Shown: positions 41,090 through 50,540, counted from the stretch's first letter. The stretch is 64,000 nucleotides of DNA from Streptomyces fradiae (GCF_041270065.1 NZ_CP065958.1:3038001-3102000); one strand, 5' to 3'. Program-made: numbers and translations. The notes: generated by a model not told the origin, from the sequence alone.

Positions 41090-41203
41090 CGATGCGGTTG
41101 GATATCACGGTGCTTCACGCCGCTCACGCCCGCGCCACCGGCCCGGCCGGTTTCCGGTAGCCCGCCAGGAGAGTCCTGGTGGTCGCTGCCGGAGGAGTGC
41201 CCC

Positions 41204-41518
41204 GTGTCGCGTACCGCCCATCACATCCCGCCCGCCCACGCCGAGCGGCCCGAGCGCCCCGGCGCGCCCTGGCATGTCGTGGTGCTCCGCGACCCGCGCC
41301 GCGGGACCCGCCGCGAGGTCGCGTTCCGTTCCTTCCCCCGCCACCAGCACGACGCCACGGTCGGCCGCTGGGCGGCCGTCGAGGAACGCCGTGCCCGCGC
41401 CCGCCTCCGTACCGCCCTGGCCGCCGCCGTACACCTGGCGAACACCGACCCGGCGGCGACGGACACCGTCGACATCCCGCCGTTCCGTCACCGCCGCTCG
41501 GGGCTGTGGCTGGCGTGA
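41204..41518 (+). CDS. Conserved-looking hypothetical protein, 104 aa
   Basis: GTG at 41204 has GGAGGAG 7 nt upstream. The protein is polar and His-rich at its start (SRTAHHIPPAHAERPERP), then WHVVVLRDPRRGTRREVAFRSFPRHQHDATVGRWAAVEERRARARLR and PFRHRRSGLWLA. No signal peptide, TM helix or known motif. Codon use is typical of the genome. It lies 9 bp from the convergent nucleotidyltransferase. I do not recognise a family. Confidence 0.6.
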   Translation: MSRTAHHIPPAHAERPERPGAPWHVVVLRDPRRGTRREVAFRSFPRHQHDATVGRWAAVEERRARARLRTALAAAVHLANTDPAATDTVDIPPFRHRRSGLWLA

Positions 41519-41527
41519 GGGCGCGGC

Positions 41528-42268
41528 TCAGGCTCGCTGCGGCCGCATCAGTTCCAGGTCCTCGCCCCAGGCGTCGAGGACCGCGCCGTGGCCGGCCGCG
41601 CGGGCGGCGGATTCCACGCGGGCGAAGAGGGTGCGCTGGAGGGTCGGGGCGGGGGTGGTCGCGAGGCGGGTCAGGAGCGGGAGGAGGTCCGTGGCCGGCC
41701 AGTCGGGGAGGGGGTGACGGGTCAGCTCCCATTCCAGGTACTTGTTGTACGGGCGGGGGCGGCGGGCCAGGGTGAAGAGGAGGTCCAGGAGGTGGGAGAG
41801 GCTGTCCGTGGCGTCCAGGTGGGCGGCGAGCGGGTGGCCGTCGCGGGCGTTCTTCAGGGAGCGGTAGTGGGAGTTGGCGTAGGCGTCGAGGAAGTCCGGG
41901 GCGAGGCGGGCGGACTCCGCCTCCGTGAGGACGGCCTTCGCGGCGAGGATCGCGGCGATCTCCCCGTCCAGACGGTCCAGGACGACCCGCGCCCGGGCGA
42001 GCGCGTAGCGCTCGAAGCCCGGCATGCCCACCGCCCGGAAGGCGCTCAACGACAGGACGACCAGGTCGAGTTCGGGGGTGCGGTGGCCCGCGAAGCGGGT
42101 GAGGCCGGAGGGTGTGTCGTCGGCGAGGACGACGTAGAGGTCGTGGTCCGAGTGGGCCGTGGGCATGCCCTCGTGGGCCTGGGAGCCCTTGAGGACGAGG
42201 CCCACGACCGCCGGGTCGGCCGAGGCCAGGAGGAGGAACTCCTCGTACGTCACAGAGTGCCCACGCAC
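41528..42268 (-). CDS. Nucleotidyltransferase-superfamily protein (MNT-like)
   Basis: A 246-residue protein. The pol-beta-type motif VVGLVLKGSQAHEGMPTAHSDHDLYVVLAD has G-S and D-x-D (SDHDLYV), and the third acidic residue is in ELDLVVLSLSAF. The C-terminal half is helical (SLSHLLDLLFTLARRPRPYNKYLEWELTRHP), like the four-helix domains of kanamycin-nucleotidyltransferase relatives. It probably transfers a nucleotide to a small molecule or protein; the substrate is unknown. ATG/GTG at 42268 lies 19 nt inside the preceding PCD-VOC gene, so the two are coupled. Confidence 0.75.
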   Translation of the reverse strand: MRGHSVTYEEFLLLASADPAVVGLVLKGSQAHEGMPTAHSDHDLYVVLADDTPSGLTRFAGHRTPELDLVVLSLSAFRAVGMPGFERYALARARVVLDRLDGEIAAILAAKAVLTEAESARLAPDFLDAYANSHYRSLKNARDGHPLAAHLDATDSLSHLLDLLFTLARRPRPYNKYLEWELTRHPLPDWPATDLLPLLTRLATTPAPTLQRTLFARVESAARAAGHGAVLDAWGEDLELMRPQRA

Positions 42269-42921
42269 GCCTCGTTGCCCTCCGGGTCCGCCAGGACCCA
42301 GTGGGAGGGAGCGTGTTCGGCGGTGACGAGGCGGCCGCCGGCGGCGAGGGCGGCGGCGATGCGGGGTTCGGCCTCGTCGTGGGGGACCCAGACGTCGATG
42401 TGGAGGCGGTTGCGCTGGGGGCGGGGGGCGTCCATCTGCTGGAAGTAGAAGGGGGCGTTGCGGCGGTGCGGGTCGATGAGGTCCTCCGGGCTGCCGGCGC
42501 GGTGGGCGTAGCCGAGGAGGGCGCTCCAGAAGGGGGTGACCGCGGGGATGTCGAGCGCGTCGATGGTGACCTGGGCGCCGGTGAGGGCCGACGGGTCGGC
42601 GGTGAGGCCGAGTTCGGCGGCCAGGGCCGAGATGCGGCGGGCGAGTTCGGGGTCGCCCTCGGTCAGGCCGTACAGCTCGTCGGTGGCCGTGATCAGGCGG
42701 ACCGTCACGCCGTCGGGCCGCAGGTCCACGTCGGGTGCGCGCTCGGGCGAGCCGGGCAGGGTGGCGAGGGCGGACACGAAGGCGGCGCCCTCGGCGAAGG
42801 TGCCGGTGCGGTAGTACGCGCAGGCTCCCTCGCCCAGGACCCGCCAGTCGTCCAGGCCGGACTCCTCGCGGAAGCTGCTCGGCCGGATCTTCTTCGGAGG
42901 CGTCTGCGGAGTCGTCGTCAT
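42250..42921 (-). CDS. Fusion of a degenerate pterin-carbinolamine-dehydratase domain and a VOC/glyoxalase domain
   Basis: A 223-residue protein. Residues about 15-105 (LDDWRVLGEGACAYYRTGTFAEGAAFVSALA...PDVDLRPDGVTVRLIT...YGLTEGDPELARRISALAAELGL) follow the PCD fold order, but the two catalytic His of true dehydratases are D and R/L here. Residues about 110-223 are a VOC half (VTIDALDIPAVTPFWSALLGYA, RNRLHIDVWVPHDEAEPRIAAALAAGGRLVT, WVLADPEGNEACVG), with the HID and E metal positions. I chose ATG at 42921 (MTTTPQTPPKK); the frame upstream is a shadow of hutI. Function unknown. It overlaps the nucleotidyltransferase start. Confidence 0.7.
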   Translation of the reverse strand: MTTTPQTPPKKIRPSSFREESGLDDWRVLGEGACAYYRTGTFAEGAAFVSALATLPGSPERAPDVDLRPDGVTVRLITATDELYGLTEGDPELARRISALAAELGLTADPSALTGAQVTIDALDIPAVTPFWSALLGYAHRAGSPEDLIDPHRRNAPFYFQQMDAPRPQRNRLHIDVWVPHDEAEPRIAAALAAGGRLVTAEHAPSHWVLADPEGNEACVGTL

Positions 42922-42944
42922 GGGCGCCGAGGTTAGCGGCGCCC

Positions 42945-44192
42945 TCAGACGGTCCGCACGCCCTTTCGCCAGACCTCCGCGACCAGCGGCACGCCCGGCC
43001 GGTACGCCAGGTGCACGTGCGACGGCGCGTCGAGGACGATCAGGTCCGCGCGGGCGCCGGGGGCGAGCCGGCCCACGTCGGTGCGGCGCAGCGCCGCCGC
43101 GCCGCCGGCCGTCGCGGACCACAGCGCCTCGTCGGGCGTCATCAGCATGTCGCGGACGGCGAGCGCGATGCAGAAGGGCATCGAGGAGGTGAAGGACGAG
43201 CCGGGGTTGCAGTCCGTGGACAGCGCGACGGTCACGCCCACGTCGAGCAGCCGCCGCGCGTCCGGCCACTCGGCGCGGGTGGAGAACTCGGCGCCCGGCA
43301 GCAGCGTCGCCACCGTGTTGCCCTGCGCGAGCGCGTCGATGTCGGCGTTCGTGAGGTGGGTGCAGTGGTCGGCGCTCGCCGCGTCCAGCTCGACCGCGAG
43401 CTGCACGCCGGGGCCGTACGTCAGCTGGTTGGCGTGCACCCGGGCCTGCAGGCCCTTCGCCTGGCCGGCCTTGAGGATCGCCCGGGCCTGGTCGCCGTCG
43501 AAGGCGCCCTTCTCGCAGAACACGTCGACCCAGCGGGCGTAAGGCGCGCAGGCGTCCAGCATCGCGCCGGTCACCAGCTTCACGTACCCGGCCGGGTCGT
43601 CCGCGTAGTCCGGCGACACGATGTGCGCGCCGAGGTAGGTGACCTCGTCGGTGTGCTCGGCGGCGATGCGCAGCGCGCGGGCCTCGTCCTCGACGGTGAG
43701 GCCGTAGCCGGACTTGGTCTCGAAGGTCGTGGTGCCCTGGCGCAGCGCCTCCCACATGTAGCGGGCGACGTTGGCGGACAGCTCGGCGTCGGTGGCGGCG
43801 CGGGTCGCGGCGACGGTGGTGCGGATACCGCCCGCCTTGTACGCCTGGCCGGACATCCGGGCGTTGAACTCGGCCGTCCGGTCGCCCGCGAAGACGAGGT
43901 GGGAGTGGGAGTCGACGAAGCCGGGGATCACCGCCCGGCCGCCGACGTCGACCCGGTTGTCAGTGGCCGGTGCTTTGCTTGTCTCACCGACCCAGACGAC
44001 GCGGTCGCCGTCGACGACGACGGCCGCGTCCTGGATCAGACCGAGTGGCGAACCATCACCGAGGGAGGGGTCGTTGGTGACGAGACTGGCAATGTTGGTG
44101 ATCACCGTGGCGGTCGCCGCCACGGCGCTGTTCGCGCTCGTGGGGCCGGAGCTCGCCGCCGGGTTGTTCGTCGCCGCGGGGCCCTTGTTCAT
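42945..44192 (-). CDS. hutI: Imidazolonepropionase, HutI
   Basis: A 415-residue amidohydrolase that opens 4-imidazolone-5-propanoate to N-formimino-L-glutamate, third step of histidine degradation. [14 protein letters not shown] is the metal-binding HxH block. GGGI-type motif [38 protein letters not shown] and [16 protein letters not shown] are HutI hallmarks. The N-terminal 30 residues ([20 protein letters not shown]) are a low-complexity extension; [18 protein letters not shown] is where relatives start. ATG at 44192 has AAGGAGAG with a long gap. It follows hutF across a repeat-filled 80-bp spacer. Confidence 0.93.
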   Translation of the reverse strand: MNKGPAATNNPAASSGPTSANSAVAATATVITNIASLVTNDPSLGDGSPLGLIQDAAVVVDGDRVVWVGETSKAPATDNRVDVGGRAVIPGFVDSHSHLVFAGDRTAEFNARMSGQAYKAGGIRTTVAATRAATDAELSANVARYMWEALRQGTTTFETKSGYGLTVEDEARALRIAAEHTDEVTYLGAHIVSPDYADDPAGYVKLVTGAMLDACAPYARWVDVFCEKGAFDGDQARAILKAGQAKGLQARVHANQLTYGPGVQLAVELDAASADHCTHLTNADIDALAQGNTVATLLPGAEFSTRAEWPDARRLLDVGVTVALSTDCNPGSSFTSSMPFCIALAVRDMLMTPDEALWSATAGGAAALRRTDVGRLAPGARADLIVLDAPSHVHLAYRPGVPLVAEVWRKGVRTV

Positions 44193-44217
44193 GGTGAGGC
44201 GTCTCTCCTTCAGTCAG

Positions 44218-44272
44218 CTCGGTCGTCAGCTCGGTCGTCAGTTCGGTCAGCTCAGCCGGCTCGGTCGTCAGC
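44218..44272 (-). repeat. Short tandem repeats in the hutF-hutI spacer
   Basis: Plus-strand units agctcggtcgtc and agttcggtcagctcagccggctcggtcgtc recur four to five times in 55 bp, ending at the hutF stop codon. The core is gctcggtcgtca. They resemble in position, not sequence, the repeats after the response-regulator gene. Confidence 0.75.
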
Positions 44273-45610
44273 TCAGCCGCGCAGGGCGGCGATCGAATCC
44301 GCGAGGGCCCGGGCCACGTCGGGAACGGATACGTGGGTCCCGTCCCGGACGACCTGCCGGCCGCCCACGATCGTGTGCCGCACGTCCGCGGCCGACGCTG
44401 CGAATACCGCCGTCTCGGCTGCCAGACGCGGTACCGGTCCCGCTGTCCTGACGGAGTCGAGCGCGATCGTCGTGAAGTCGGCGAGCGCGCCCGTCTCCAG
44501 GCGGCCGGCGTCGGGCCGGCCGAGGGCCGCGTGGCCGTCCGTCGTGGCCGCGCGGAGCAGCGCCGCCGCGGTCCAGTGGCCGCGGGTCCTGGTCCGCAGG
44601 CGCTCGTTGAGCTCCATCGCGCGCGCCTCCTCCAGGAGGTCGATGACGGCGTGGCTGTCGCTGCCGAGCGAGAGGGGGGACCCGGCCCGCTGGAGGGCGA
44701 CGGCGGGGCCGATGCCGTCGGCGAGGTCGCGTTCGGTGGTCGGGCACATGCAGGTGCCGGTGGCCGTCGAGCCGATCAGCGCGATGTCGGCGTCCGTCAT
44801 GTGGGTGTTGTGGACGCCCACGGTGTGCGCGCCGAGCACGCCGTGGTCGGCGAGCAGCTGGGTCGGGGTGCGGCCGTGGGCCGCCTGGCAGGCCTCGTTC
44901 TCCGCGGTCTGCTCGGAGAGGTGGACGTGCAGCGGGGCCTGGCGGTCCTGGGCCCAGCGGGCCACGGTCGCCAGCTGGTCCGCGGGGACGGCGCGCACGG
45001 AGTGGATGGCGGCGCCGATCCGTACGCCGTCGCGTTCCTTGAGCGCCGAGACCCGCTCGGCCCAGGCGTCGGCCGTCCCGTCGGAGAAGCGGAGCTGGTG
45101 CTGCTCGGGGGCGGCGCCGAAACCGGAGGAGAGGTAGGCGGTGTCGAGGAGGGTGATACGGATGCCGGCGTCGGCGGCGGCCGCGATCAGGGCCTCACCC
45201 ATGGCGTTGGGGTCGGCGTAGGGGGTGCCGCCGGGCGCGTGGTGGAGGTAGTGGAACTCGCCGACGGCGGTGATGCCGGCGAGCGCCATCTCCGCGTACA
45301 CGGCGCGGGCGAGCGCGAAGTAGCTGTCGGGGGTGAGCCGCTGGGCGACGCCGTACATGACCTCGCGCCAGGTCCAGAAGGTGCCGCTGCCGACCTGGAC
45401 GGTGCCGCGCAAGGCCCGGTGGAAGGCGTGCGAGTGGGCGTTCGCCAGGCCCGGGATCGTCAGGCCGCGCAGGACGACCGCGCCGGGCGGCGGGGTCTCG
45501 GCCCCGGTCCGTACGGCGGTGATCCGGCCGTCGGCCGCTTCGAGCACCACGCCCGGCTCGACGTGGGTGTCGAGCCAGGCGTGCTCCAGCCAGTACGTCG
45601 TCACCTGCAC
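44273..45610 (-). CDS. hutF: Formimidoylglutamate deiminase, HutF
   Basis: A 445-residue amidohydrolase of the TIGR02022 type. It converts N-formimino-L-glutamate to N-formyl-L-glutamate and ammonia. LTIPGLANAHSHAFHRALRG carries the HxH metal site. FHYLHHAPGGTPYADPNAMGEAL, VGVHNTHMTDADIALIGSTGT-type and CPTTERDLADGIGPAVAL plus SLGSDSHAVIDLLEEARAMELNERLRTRTRG match HutF. The GTG start at 45610 overlaps the upstream amidohydrolase by 10 nt; an in-frame GTG six bases later gives a GTGA overlap. It sits between hutI and the M20 gene. Confidence 0.9.
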   Translation of the reverse strand: MQVTTYWLEHAWLDTHVEPGVVLEAADGRITAVRTGAETPPPGAVVLRGLTIPGLANAHSHAFHRALRGTVQVGSGTFWTWREVMYGVAQRLTPDSYFALARAVYAEMALAGITAVGEFHYLHHAPGGTPYADPNAMGEALIAAAADAGIRITLLDTAYLSSGFGAAPEQHQLRFSDGTADAWAERVSALKERDGVRIGAAIHSVRAVPADQLATVARWAQDRQAPLHVHLSEQTAENEACQAAHGRTPTQLLADHGVLGAHTVGVHNTHMTDADIALIGSTATGTCMCPTTERDLADGIGPAVALQRAGSPLSLGSDSHAVIDLLEEARAMELNERLRTRTRGHWTAAALLRAATTDGHAALGRPDAGRLETGALADFTTIALDSVRTAGPVPRLAAETAVFAASAADVRHTIVGGRQVVRDGTHVSVPDVARALADSIAALRG

Positions 45611-46893
45611 GCGAGGCCCTCCAGTACGTCGGCGAGTGCGTGGACGCCCGCCACGCAGTCGTCCTCGGCCGCGAACTCGGCCGGGGAGTGCGAGACGCCC
45701 GTGGGGTTGCGCACGAACAGCATGGCGGTCGGGATCGAGGCGGACAAAATACCCGCGTCGTGTCCGGCGCCGGTGCCGAGAACCGGGACCTTGGTGCCGG
45801 TGGAGTCGGCGAGCAGCCGGCTCAGCTCCTCGCGCAGGGCGTGCCCGAACTCGACGACCGGCGTGAACGACTCGCGTACGACGGCGAGGTCGACGCCCCG
45901 GCGGACGGCGTGGTCGCGGGCGGCGGCCTCGATGCCGGCGACGACGGCGTCCAGGGACTCCTGGTCGGCGGCGCGGGCGTCGAGCCAGCCGCGGACGAGC
46001 GAGGGGATGGCGTTGACGCCGTTGGGCTCGACGGCGATCTTGCCGAAGGTGGCGACGGCGCCCGCGAGTTCGGCCTCGCGGCGGGCCGCGAGGACGGTCT
46101 CGGCGTACGGCAGCATGGGGTCGCGCCGGTCGACGAGCCGGGTGGTGCCGGCGTGGTTGGCCTCGCCGTGGAAGTCGTACCGCCAGCGGCCGTGCGGCCA
46201 GATGGCGGAGGCGATGCCGACGGGGTCGCCGGACAGGTCGAGGGCGCGGCCCTGCTCGACGTGGAGCTCGACGAAGGCGCCGATGCGGGCGAGCCGCTCA
46301 GGGTCGTGGCCGATGGCCTCGGGGTCGTAGCCGGCGGCCTCCATGGCCTGCGGCAGCGAGATCCCGTCCGCGTCGCGCAGCTCGAAGGCCTTCTCCTTGG
46401 TCAGCTGGCCGGAGGTGAGCCGGGAGCCGACGCAGGCGAGCCCGAAGCGGGCGCCCTCCTCGTCGCCGAAGTTGACGATGGCGAGGGGCCGCTTGAAGGA
46501 GACGCCGCGGGCGCGGAGTTCGTCGAGGGCGGCGAAGGCGGACACGACGCCGAGCGGGCCGTCGAAGGCGCCGCCGTCGGGCACGGAGTCCAGGTGGGAG
46601 CCGGTGACGACGGCGTCGCCCGCGGTGGGGTCGCCGAGCCAGGCCCACTGGTTGCCGTTGCGGTCGGTCTCGACGTCGAGCCGGCGGGCCTCGGCCTGCA
46701 TCCGGAACCAGAGGCGGCAGTCGGCGTCGGCGGGGGTCCAGGCGTAGCGGCGGTAGCCGCCGGAGTCCGCGTTGCGGCCGATTCCGTGGAGGCTGCGCCA
46801 CATGGCGTGGAACGAGGGGGAGTCCCCCCGCCCCGCCGAGGCGGCCCGGGCGGAGCCGCGGGGCGCCTCGGCGGCGTCGTGGGACGAGGTCAC
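45601..46893 (-). CDS. M20-family allantoate/N-carbamoyl amino acid amidohydrolase, in the hut operon
   Basis: A 430-residue binuclear-metal amidohydrolase. [22 protein letters not shown] carries the His and bridging Asp. [11 protein letters not shown] has the catalytic and metal Glu pair, [11 protein letters not shown] a further metal His, and [12 protein letters not shown] the final His. The annotation family is allantoate deiminase/ureidoglycolate/L-carbamoylase. Its place between hutU and hutF, both overlapping, suggests it hydrolyses N-formyl-L-glutamate, as no HutG is present in the cluster; that is inference. GTG at 46893 overlaps the hutU stop by 4 nt. Confidence 0.82.
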   Translation of the reverse strand: MTSSHDAAEAPRGSARAASAGRGDSPSFHAMWRSLHGIGRNADSGGYRRYAWTPADADCRLWFRMQAEARRLDVETDRNGNQWAWLGDPTAGDAVVTGSHLDSVPDGGAFDGPLGVVSAFAALDELRARGVSFKRPLAIVNFGDEEGARFGLACVGSRLTSGQLTKEKAFELRDADGISLPQAMEAAGYDPEAIGHDPERLARIGAFVELHVEQGRALDLSGDPVGIASAIWPHGRWRYDFHGEANHAGTTRLVDRRDPMLPYAETVLAARREAELAGAVATFGKIAVEPNGVNAIPSLVRGWLDARAADQESLDAVVAGIEAAARDHAVRRGVDLAVVRESFTPVVEFGHALREELSRLLADSTGTKVPVLGTGAGHDAGILSASIPTAMLFVRNPTGVSHSPAEFAAEDDCVAGVHALADVLEGLACR

Positions 46894-48554
46894 GCGGAAT
46901 CACCCTCGCGCATCGGGACGCGGACGCCCTTCTCGTCGGCGACCCGCTCGGCGATGTCGTAGCCGGCGTCGACGTGGCGGATGACGCCCATGCCCGGGTC
47001 GTTGGTGAGCACGCGGCGGATCTTCTCGCCGGCGAGCTTGGTGCCGTCGGCGACGGAGACCTGGCCGGCGTGGATGGAGCGGCCCATGCCGACGCCGCCG
47101 CCGTGGTGGATGGAGACCCAGGAGGCGCCGGAGGCGACGTTGACCATGGCGTTGAGCAGCGGCCAGTCGGCGATGGCGTCGGAGCCGTCGAGCATGGCCT
47201 CGGTCTCGCGGTACGGGGAGGCCACCGAGCCGCAGTCGAGGTGGTCGCGGCCGATCGCGAGCGGGGCGGCGAGGGTGCCGTCGGCGACCATGTCGTTGAA
47301 CATGGCGCCGGCCTTGTCGCGCTCGCCCTGGCCGAGCCAGCAGATGCGGGCGGGCAGGCCCTGGAAGTGGACGCGCTCGCCGGCCATCTTGATCCAGCGG
47401 TGCAGCGACTCGTTCTCCGGGAAGAGGTCGAGGATCGCCTTGTCGGTCTTGTGGATGTCGGAGGCCTCGCCGGACAGGGCGGCCCAGCGGAACGGGCCCT
47501 TGCCCTCGCAGAACAGCGGGCGGATGTAGGCGGGGACGAAGCCGGGGAAGGCGAAGGCGCGGTCGTAGCCGGCCAGCTGGGCCTCGCCGCGGATGGAGTT
47601 GCCGTAGTCGAAGACCTCGGCGCCGGCGTCCATGAAGCCGACCATGGCCTCGACGTGCTTGGCCATGGACTCGCGGGAGCGCTGGGTGAACCCGGCCGGG
47701 TCCTTGGCGGCGGCGTCGGCCATGTCCTCGAAGGCGACGCCGATCGGGAGGTACGACAGCGGGTCGTGGGCCGAGGTCTGGTCGGTCACGATGTCGATGG
47801 GCGCGCCCTCGGCAAGCATCTGCGGGAGCAGCTCGGCGGCGTTGCCGAGGAGGCCGATGGAGAGCGGGCGGCGGGCGTCGCGGGCCTCGGTGGCGAGCTG
47901 GAGGGCGTGGGCGAGGTTGTCGGCCTTGACGTCCAGGTAGCGGTGCTCGATGCGGCGCTCGATGGCGCGCGGGTCGACGTCGATGCAGATGGCGACGCCG
48001 TCGTTCATGGTGACGGCGAGCGGCTGGGCGCCGCCCATGCCGCCGAGACCGGCGGTGAGGGTGATGGTGCCGGCCAGGGTGCCGCCGAACTTCTTCGCGG
48101 CGACGGCGGCGAAGGTCTCGTAGGTGCCCTGGAGGATGCCCTGGGTGCCGATGTAGATCCAGGAGCCGGCGGTCATCTGGCCGTACATGGTGAGTCCGAG
48201 GGCCTCAAGGCGCCGGAACTCCTCCCAGTTGGCCCAGTCGCCGACCAGGTTGGAGTTGGCGATGAGGACGCGCGGGGCCCACTCGTGGGTCTGCATGACG
48301 CCGACCGGGCGGCCGGACTGGACCAGCATGGTCTCGTCCTGCTTGAGGGTCTTCAGGGTGCGGACCATGGCGTCGAAGGAGCGCCAGTCGCGGGCGGCCT
48401 TGCCGGTGCCGCCGTAGACGACGAGCTTGTCGGGGTGCTCGGCGACCTCGGGGTCGAGGTTGTTCTGGAGCATCCGGAGGGCGGCCTCCTGCTGCCATCC
48501 CAGGGCGCTCAGTTCCGTACCGCGCGGTGCCCGTACGGGTCGGGGTCCTGACAT
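46890..48554 (-). CDS. hutU: Urocanate hydratase, HutU
   Basis: A 554-residue NAD-dependent enzyme, standard length, hydrating urocanate to imidazolonepropionate. [18 protein letters not shown] opening ([23 protein letters not shown]), [53 protein letters not shown]-binding [13 protein letters not shown] and [13 protein letters not shown] are urocanase blocks. The catalytic Cys lies in [19 protein letters not shown] at 48554 has GAGGAGG upstream. It heads the hutU-M20-hutF-hutI series. No histidine ammonia-lyase gene is in the window. Confidence 0.95.
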   Translation of the reverse strand: MSGPRPVRAPRGTELSALGWQQEAALRMLQNNLDPEVAEHPDKLVVYGGTGKAARDWRSFDAMVRTLKTLKQDETMLVQSGRPVGVMQTHEWAPRVLIANSNLVGDWANWEEFRRLEALGLTMYGQMTAGSWIYIGTQGILQGTYETFAAVAAKKFGGTLAGTITLTAGLGGMGGAQPLAVTMNDGVAICIDVDPRAIERRIEHRYLDVKADNLAHALQLATEARDARRPLSIGLLGNAAELLPQMLAEGAPIDIVTDQTSAHDPLSYLPIGVAFEDMADAAAKDPAGFTQRSRESMAKHVEAMVGFMDAGAEVFDYGNSIRGEAQLAGYDRAFAFPGFVPAYIRPLFCEGKGPFRWAALSGEASDIHKTDKAILDLFPENESLHRWIKMAGERVHFQGLPARICWLGQGERDKAGAMFNDMVADGTLAAPLAIGRDHLDCGSVASPYRETEAMLDGSDAIADWPLLNAMVNVASGASWVSIHHGGGVGMGRSIHAGQVSVADGTKLAGEKIRRVLTNDPGMGVIRHVDAGYDIAERVADEKGVRVPMREGDSA

Positions 48555-48582
48555 GGCGGTGCCTCCTCGAATGTGGTTCAGA

Positions 48583-48609
48583 TATTCACATCCTGACCGC
48601 CTGAATAGA
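48583..48609. promoter_or_regulatory. Candidate operator upstream of hutU and the divergent decarboxylase
   Basis: TATTCA (48583-48588) and TGAATA (48602-48607) form an inverted repeat with 13 bp between them, in an AT-rich stretch of the 103-bp divergent region. The minus-strand 9-mer TCTATTCAG (48601-48609) also occurs upstream of the RpiR regulator (51422-51430), hinting at a shared regulator. Confidence 0.45.
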
Positions 48610-48657
48610 CTTAGTCAACAGCTGCGCGTCCGACCCGCCGGGTGGTGCCATGGACGC

Positions 48658-50064
48658 ATGACGCTCTCCGTACGCGACCGGGCCGTCCGCGCCGCCGTCG
48701 AGCAAGGCCTCCTCTCCCCCGCCGAGCCCGTCACCGCACTCCTCGACGTGACCGGCATCCGCGCCTCCGCCGCCGCCCTGACCAGCGCATTCATCGCCGT
48801 CACCAGCGCTCCCGTGCTGCATGCCTTCGCCGTCAAGGCCTGCCCGCTGGTGCCCGTGCTCCGGCTCCTGTACGAGTCGGGGCTCGGCGTCGAGGTCGCG
48901 AGCCCCGGCGAGCTGGCGCTCGCCCGCGCCGCCGGGATCCCGCCCTCCCGCACCGTCCTCGACTCCCCCGCCAAGACCCACGCCGAGCTGCGCCAGGCCC
49001 TCGCGCTCGGCATCGCGGTCAACGCCGACAACCTCCAGGAACTGGCCAGGCTGGACGCCCTGGTCGCCTCCGCGCCCACCGCCTCGCCGCTCGGACTGCG
49101 GGTGAACCCGCAGGTCGGCGCCGGTTCCATCGGCGCGCTCTCCACCGCGACCGCCACCTCCAAGTTCGGCGTGGCGCTGCGCGACGAGGGCGCCCGCGAG
49201 GCCGTCGTGCAGGCCTATCTGGACCGCCCCTGGCTCACCCGCCTTCACACCCACACCGGCTCCCAGGGCATCCCGCTCGCCCTGATGGCCGAAGGCGTCG
49301 CCGCCGCGTACGCGCTCGCCGAGGAGATCAACGCCAAGGCCGGCCGGCAGCAGATCGACACCCTCGACATCGGCGGCGGGCTCCCGGTCAACTTCGCCTC
49401 CGACGAGGAGACCCCGACCTACGCCGACTACGCCCGGCTGCTCGCCGAGACCGTCCCCGGACTGCTCGACGGGCGCTACGCGCTGGTCACCGAGTTCGGG
49501 CGCTCCCTGCTCGCCAAGCACGGCACCGTCCTGGCCCGGGTCGAATACACCAAGACCTCCGGCGGCCGCCCCATCGCCGTCACCCACGCGGGCGTCCAGA
49601 TCGCCACCCGCACCGTCTACGCGCCCGAGTCCTGGCCACTGCGGATCCTCGCGTACGACGCCGAGGGCCGGCCCCGCACCGGCGAGCCGGTCGTCCAGGA
49701 CGTGGCCGGGCCCGCCTGCTTCGCCGGGGACCTGCTGGCCACCGGCCGCGCCCTGCCGCTGCTGCGCCCCGGCGACGTGGTGGCGGTGCCGGACACCGGC
49801 GCCTACTACTTCGCCCACCACTACGCGTACAACAGCCTGCCCCGGCCCGCCGTGCACGGATTCACCCCGACGGACGACGGCGGGACGGTCTTCGTCACCG
49901 TGCGCCCCGCCCAGACCCTCGACGAGATCGTGGCCGAGTCCGGCGGCGCCCGGTCCGGCGTCCTGGTGCACGAACCGATGCGCGATCCGGTGCGCGATCC
50001 GACCAACGAACCGACGCGCGATCCGATGCGCGACCGGGCGCCGGATGCTGACATGGAGGCATGA
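48658..50064 (+). CDS. Fold-III PLP-dependent decarboxylase (diaminopimelate/ornithine decarboxylase family)
   Basis: A 468-residue alanine-racemase-fold enzyme. The PLP Lys is in VLHAFAVKACPLVPVLRLL. GVEVASPGELALARAAG, LHTHTGSQG, ETLDIGGG-type IDTLDIGGGLPVNF, TEFGRSLLAKHG, GPACFAGDLLA (catalytic Cys) and PDTGAYYFAHHYAYNSL complete the site. This is not the main lysA-like form: it lacks the typical lysA N-terminus and its substrate is unclear. The last ~30 residues are a repeat of (M/V/T)RDP units. ATG at 48658. Its stop overlaps the start of the SRPBCC gene (ATGA), and it is divergent from hutU. Confidence 0.82.
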   Translation: MTLSVRDRAVRAAVEQGLLSPAEPVTALLDVTGIRASAAALTSAFIAVTSAPVLHAFAVKACPLVPVLRLLYESGLGVEVASPGELALARAAGIPPSRTVLDSPAKTHAELRQALALGIAVNADNLQELARLDALVASAPTASPLGLRVNPQVGAGSIGALSTATATSKFGVALRDEGAREAVVQAYLDRPWLTRLHTHTGSQGIPLALMAEGVAAAYALAEEINAKAGRQQIDTLDIGGGLPVNFASDEETPTYADYARLLAETVPGLLDGRYALVTEFGRSLLAKHGTVLARVEYTKTSGGRPIAVTHAGVQIATRTVYAPESWPLRILAYDAEGRPRTGEPVVQDVAGPACFAGDLLATGRALPLLRPGDVVAVPDTGAYYFAHHYAYNSLPRPAVHGFTPTDDGGTVFVTVRPAQTLDEIVAESGGARSGVLVHEPMRDPVRDPTNEPTRDPMRDRAPDADMEA

Positions 50065-50540
50065 CAGCTGGCACCTCCGTCGTCGTGGAACGCCGTGTCG
50101 CCGCCTCGCCCGGCCGCGTCTGGGAGTCGATCACCGACCTCCCCGAGCTGCCGCGGCTGCTCTCCGGCGTCGAGAAGGTCGAGGTGCTCACCGAGGGCGG
50201 CTTCGCGGTGGGCACCCGCTGGCGCGAGACCCGGCGGATGCTCGGCAAGGCCGCCACCGAGGAGATGACGGTGACCGTCTGCGAACCGCCCGAGCGGTAC
50301 GTCACGGTCGCCGACTCCCACGGCATGCACTACGTCTCCGAGCTCACCCTCCACCCCGAGGGCCCCGCGGCGGCGGCCACCGCGACCGTCCTGCGCATGA
50401 CCTTCACGGCCCGCCCCTCCCTCGACCGCAACCCGGGCGTGCTGACCCGGCTCCTCAACCGGTTCGGCTCACGGGCGGTCGCCCGCGCCCTCGGCAAGGA
50501 CCTGGACGAGATGGCGCGGGCGGTGGAGAGCCGGGGCTAG
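50061..50540 (+). CDS. SRPBCC-family ligand-binding protein
   Basis: A 159-residue START/Bet v1-like helix-grip protein: VVVERRVAASPGRVWESITDLPELPRLLSGVEKVEVLTEGGFAVGTRWRETRRM, then VSELTLHPEGPAAAATATVLRMTF and a C-terminal helix (ALGKDLDEMARAVES). Such proteins bind hydrophobic ligands in the cytosol and rarely act as enzymes. ATG overlaps the decarboxylase stop by 4 nt, so the two are coupled and probably work on related ligands. A 6-bp hairpin follows before the convergent RpiR gene. Confidence 0.82.
   Translation: MTAGTSVVVERRVAASPGRVWESITDLPELPRLLSGVEKVEVLTEGGFAVGTRWRETRRMLGKAATEEMTVTVCEPPERYVTVADSHGMHYVSELTLHPEGPAAAATATVLRMTFTARPSLDRNPGVLTRLLNRFGSRAVARALGKDLDEMARAVESRG

Noticed and set aside
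41053..41160. 35-codon plus-strand ORF before the 104-aa gene
   Set aside because: No ribosome site, and it overlaps the more protein-like minus-strand remnant. Evidence is too weak to call a gene.
42250..43755. 501-codon minus-strand frame containing the PCD-VOC gene
   Set aside because: The upper part is a frame-shifted shadow of hutI. The true start is ATG at 42921.
46974..48551. 525-codon plus-strand frame antisense to hutU
   Set aside because: Gly/Val/Asp-rich sequence generated by the complement of urocanase codons. No conserved motif.
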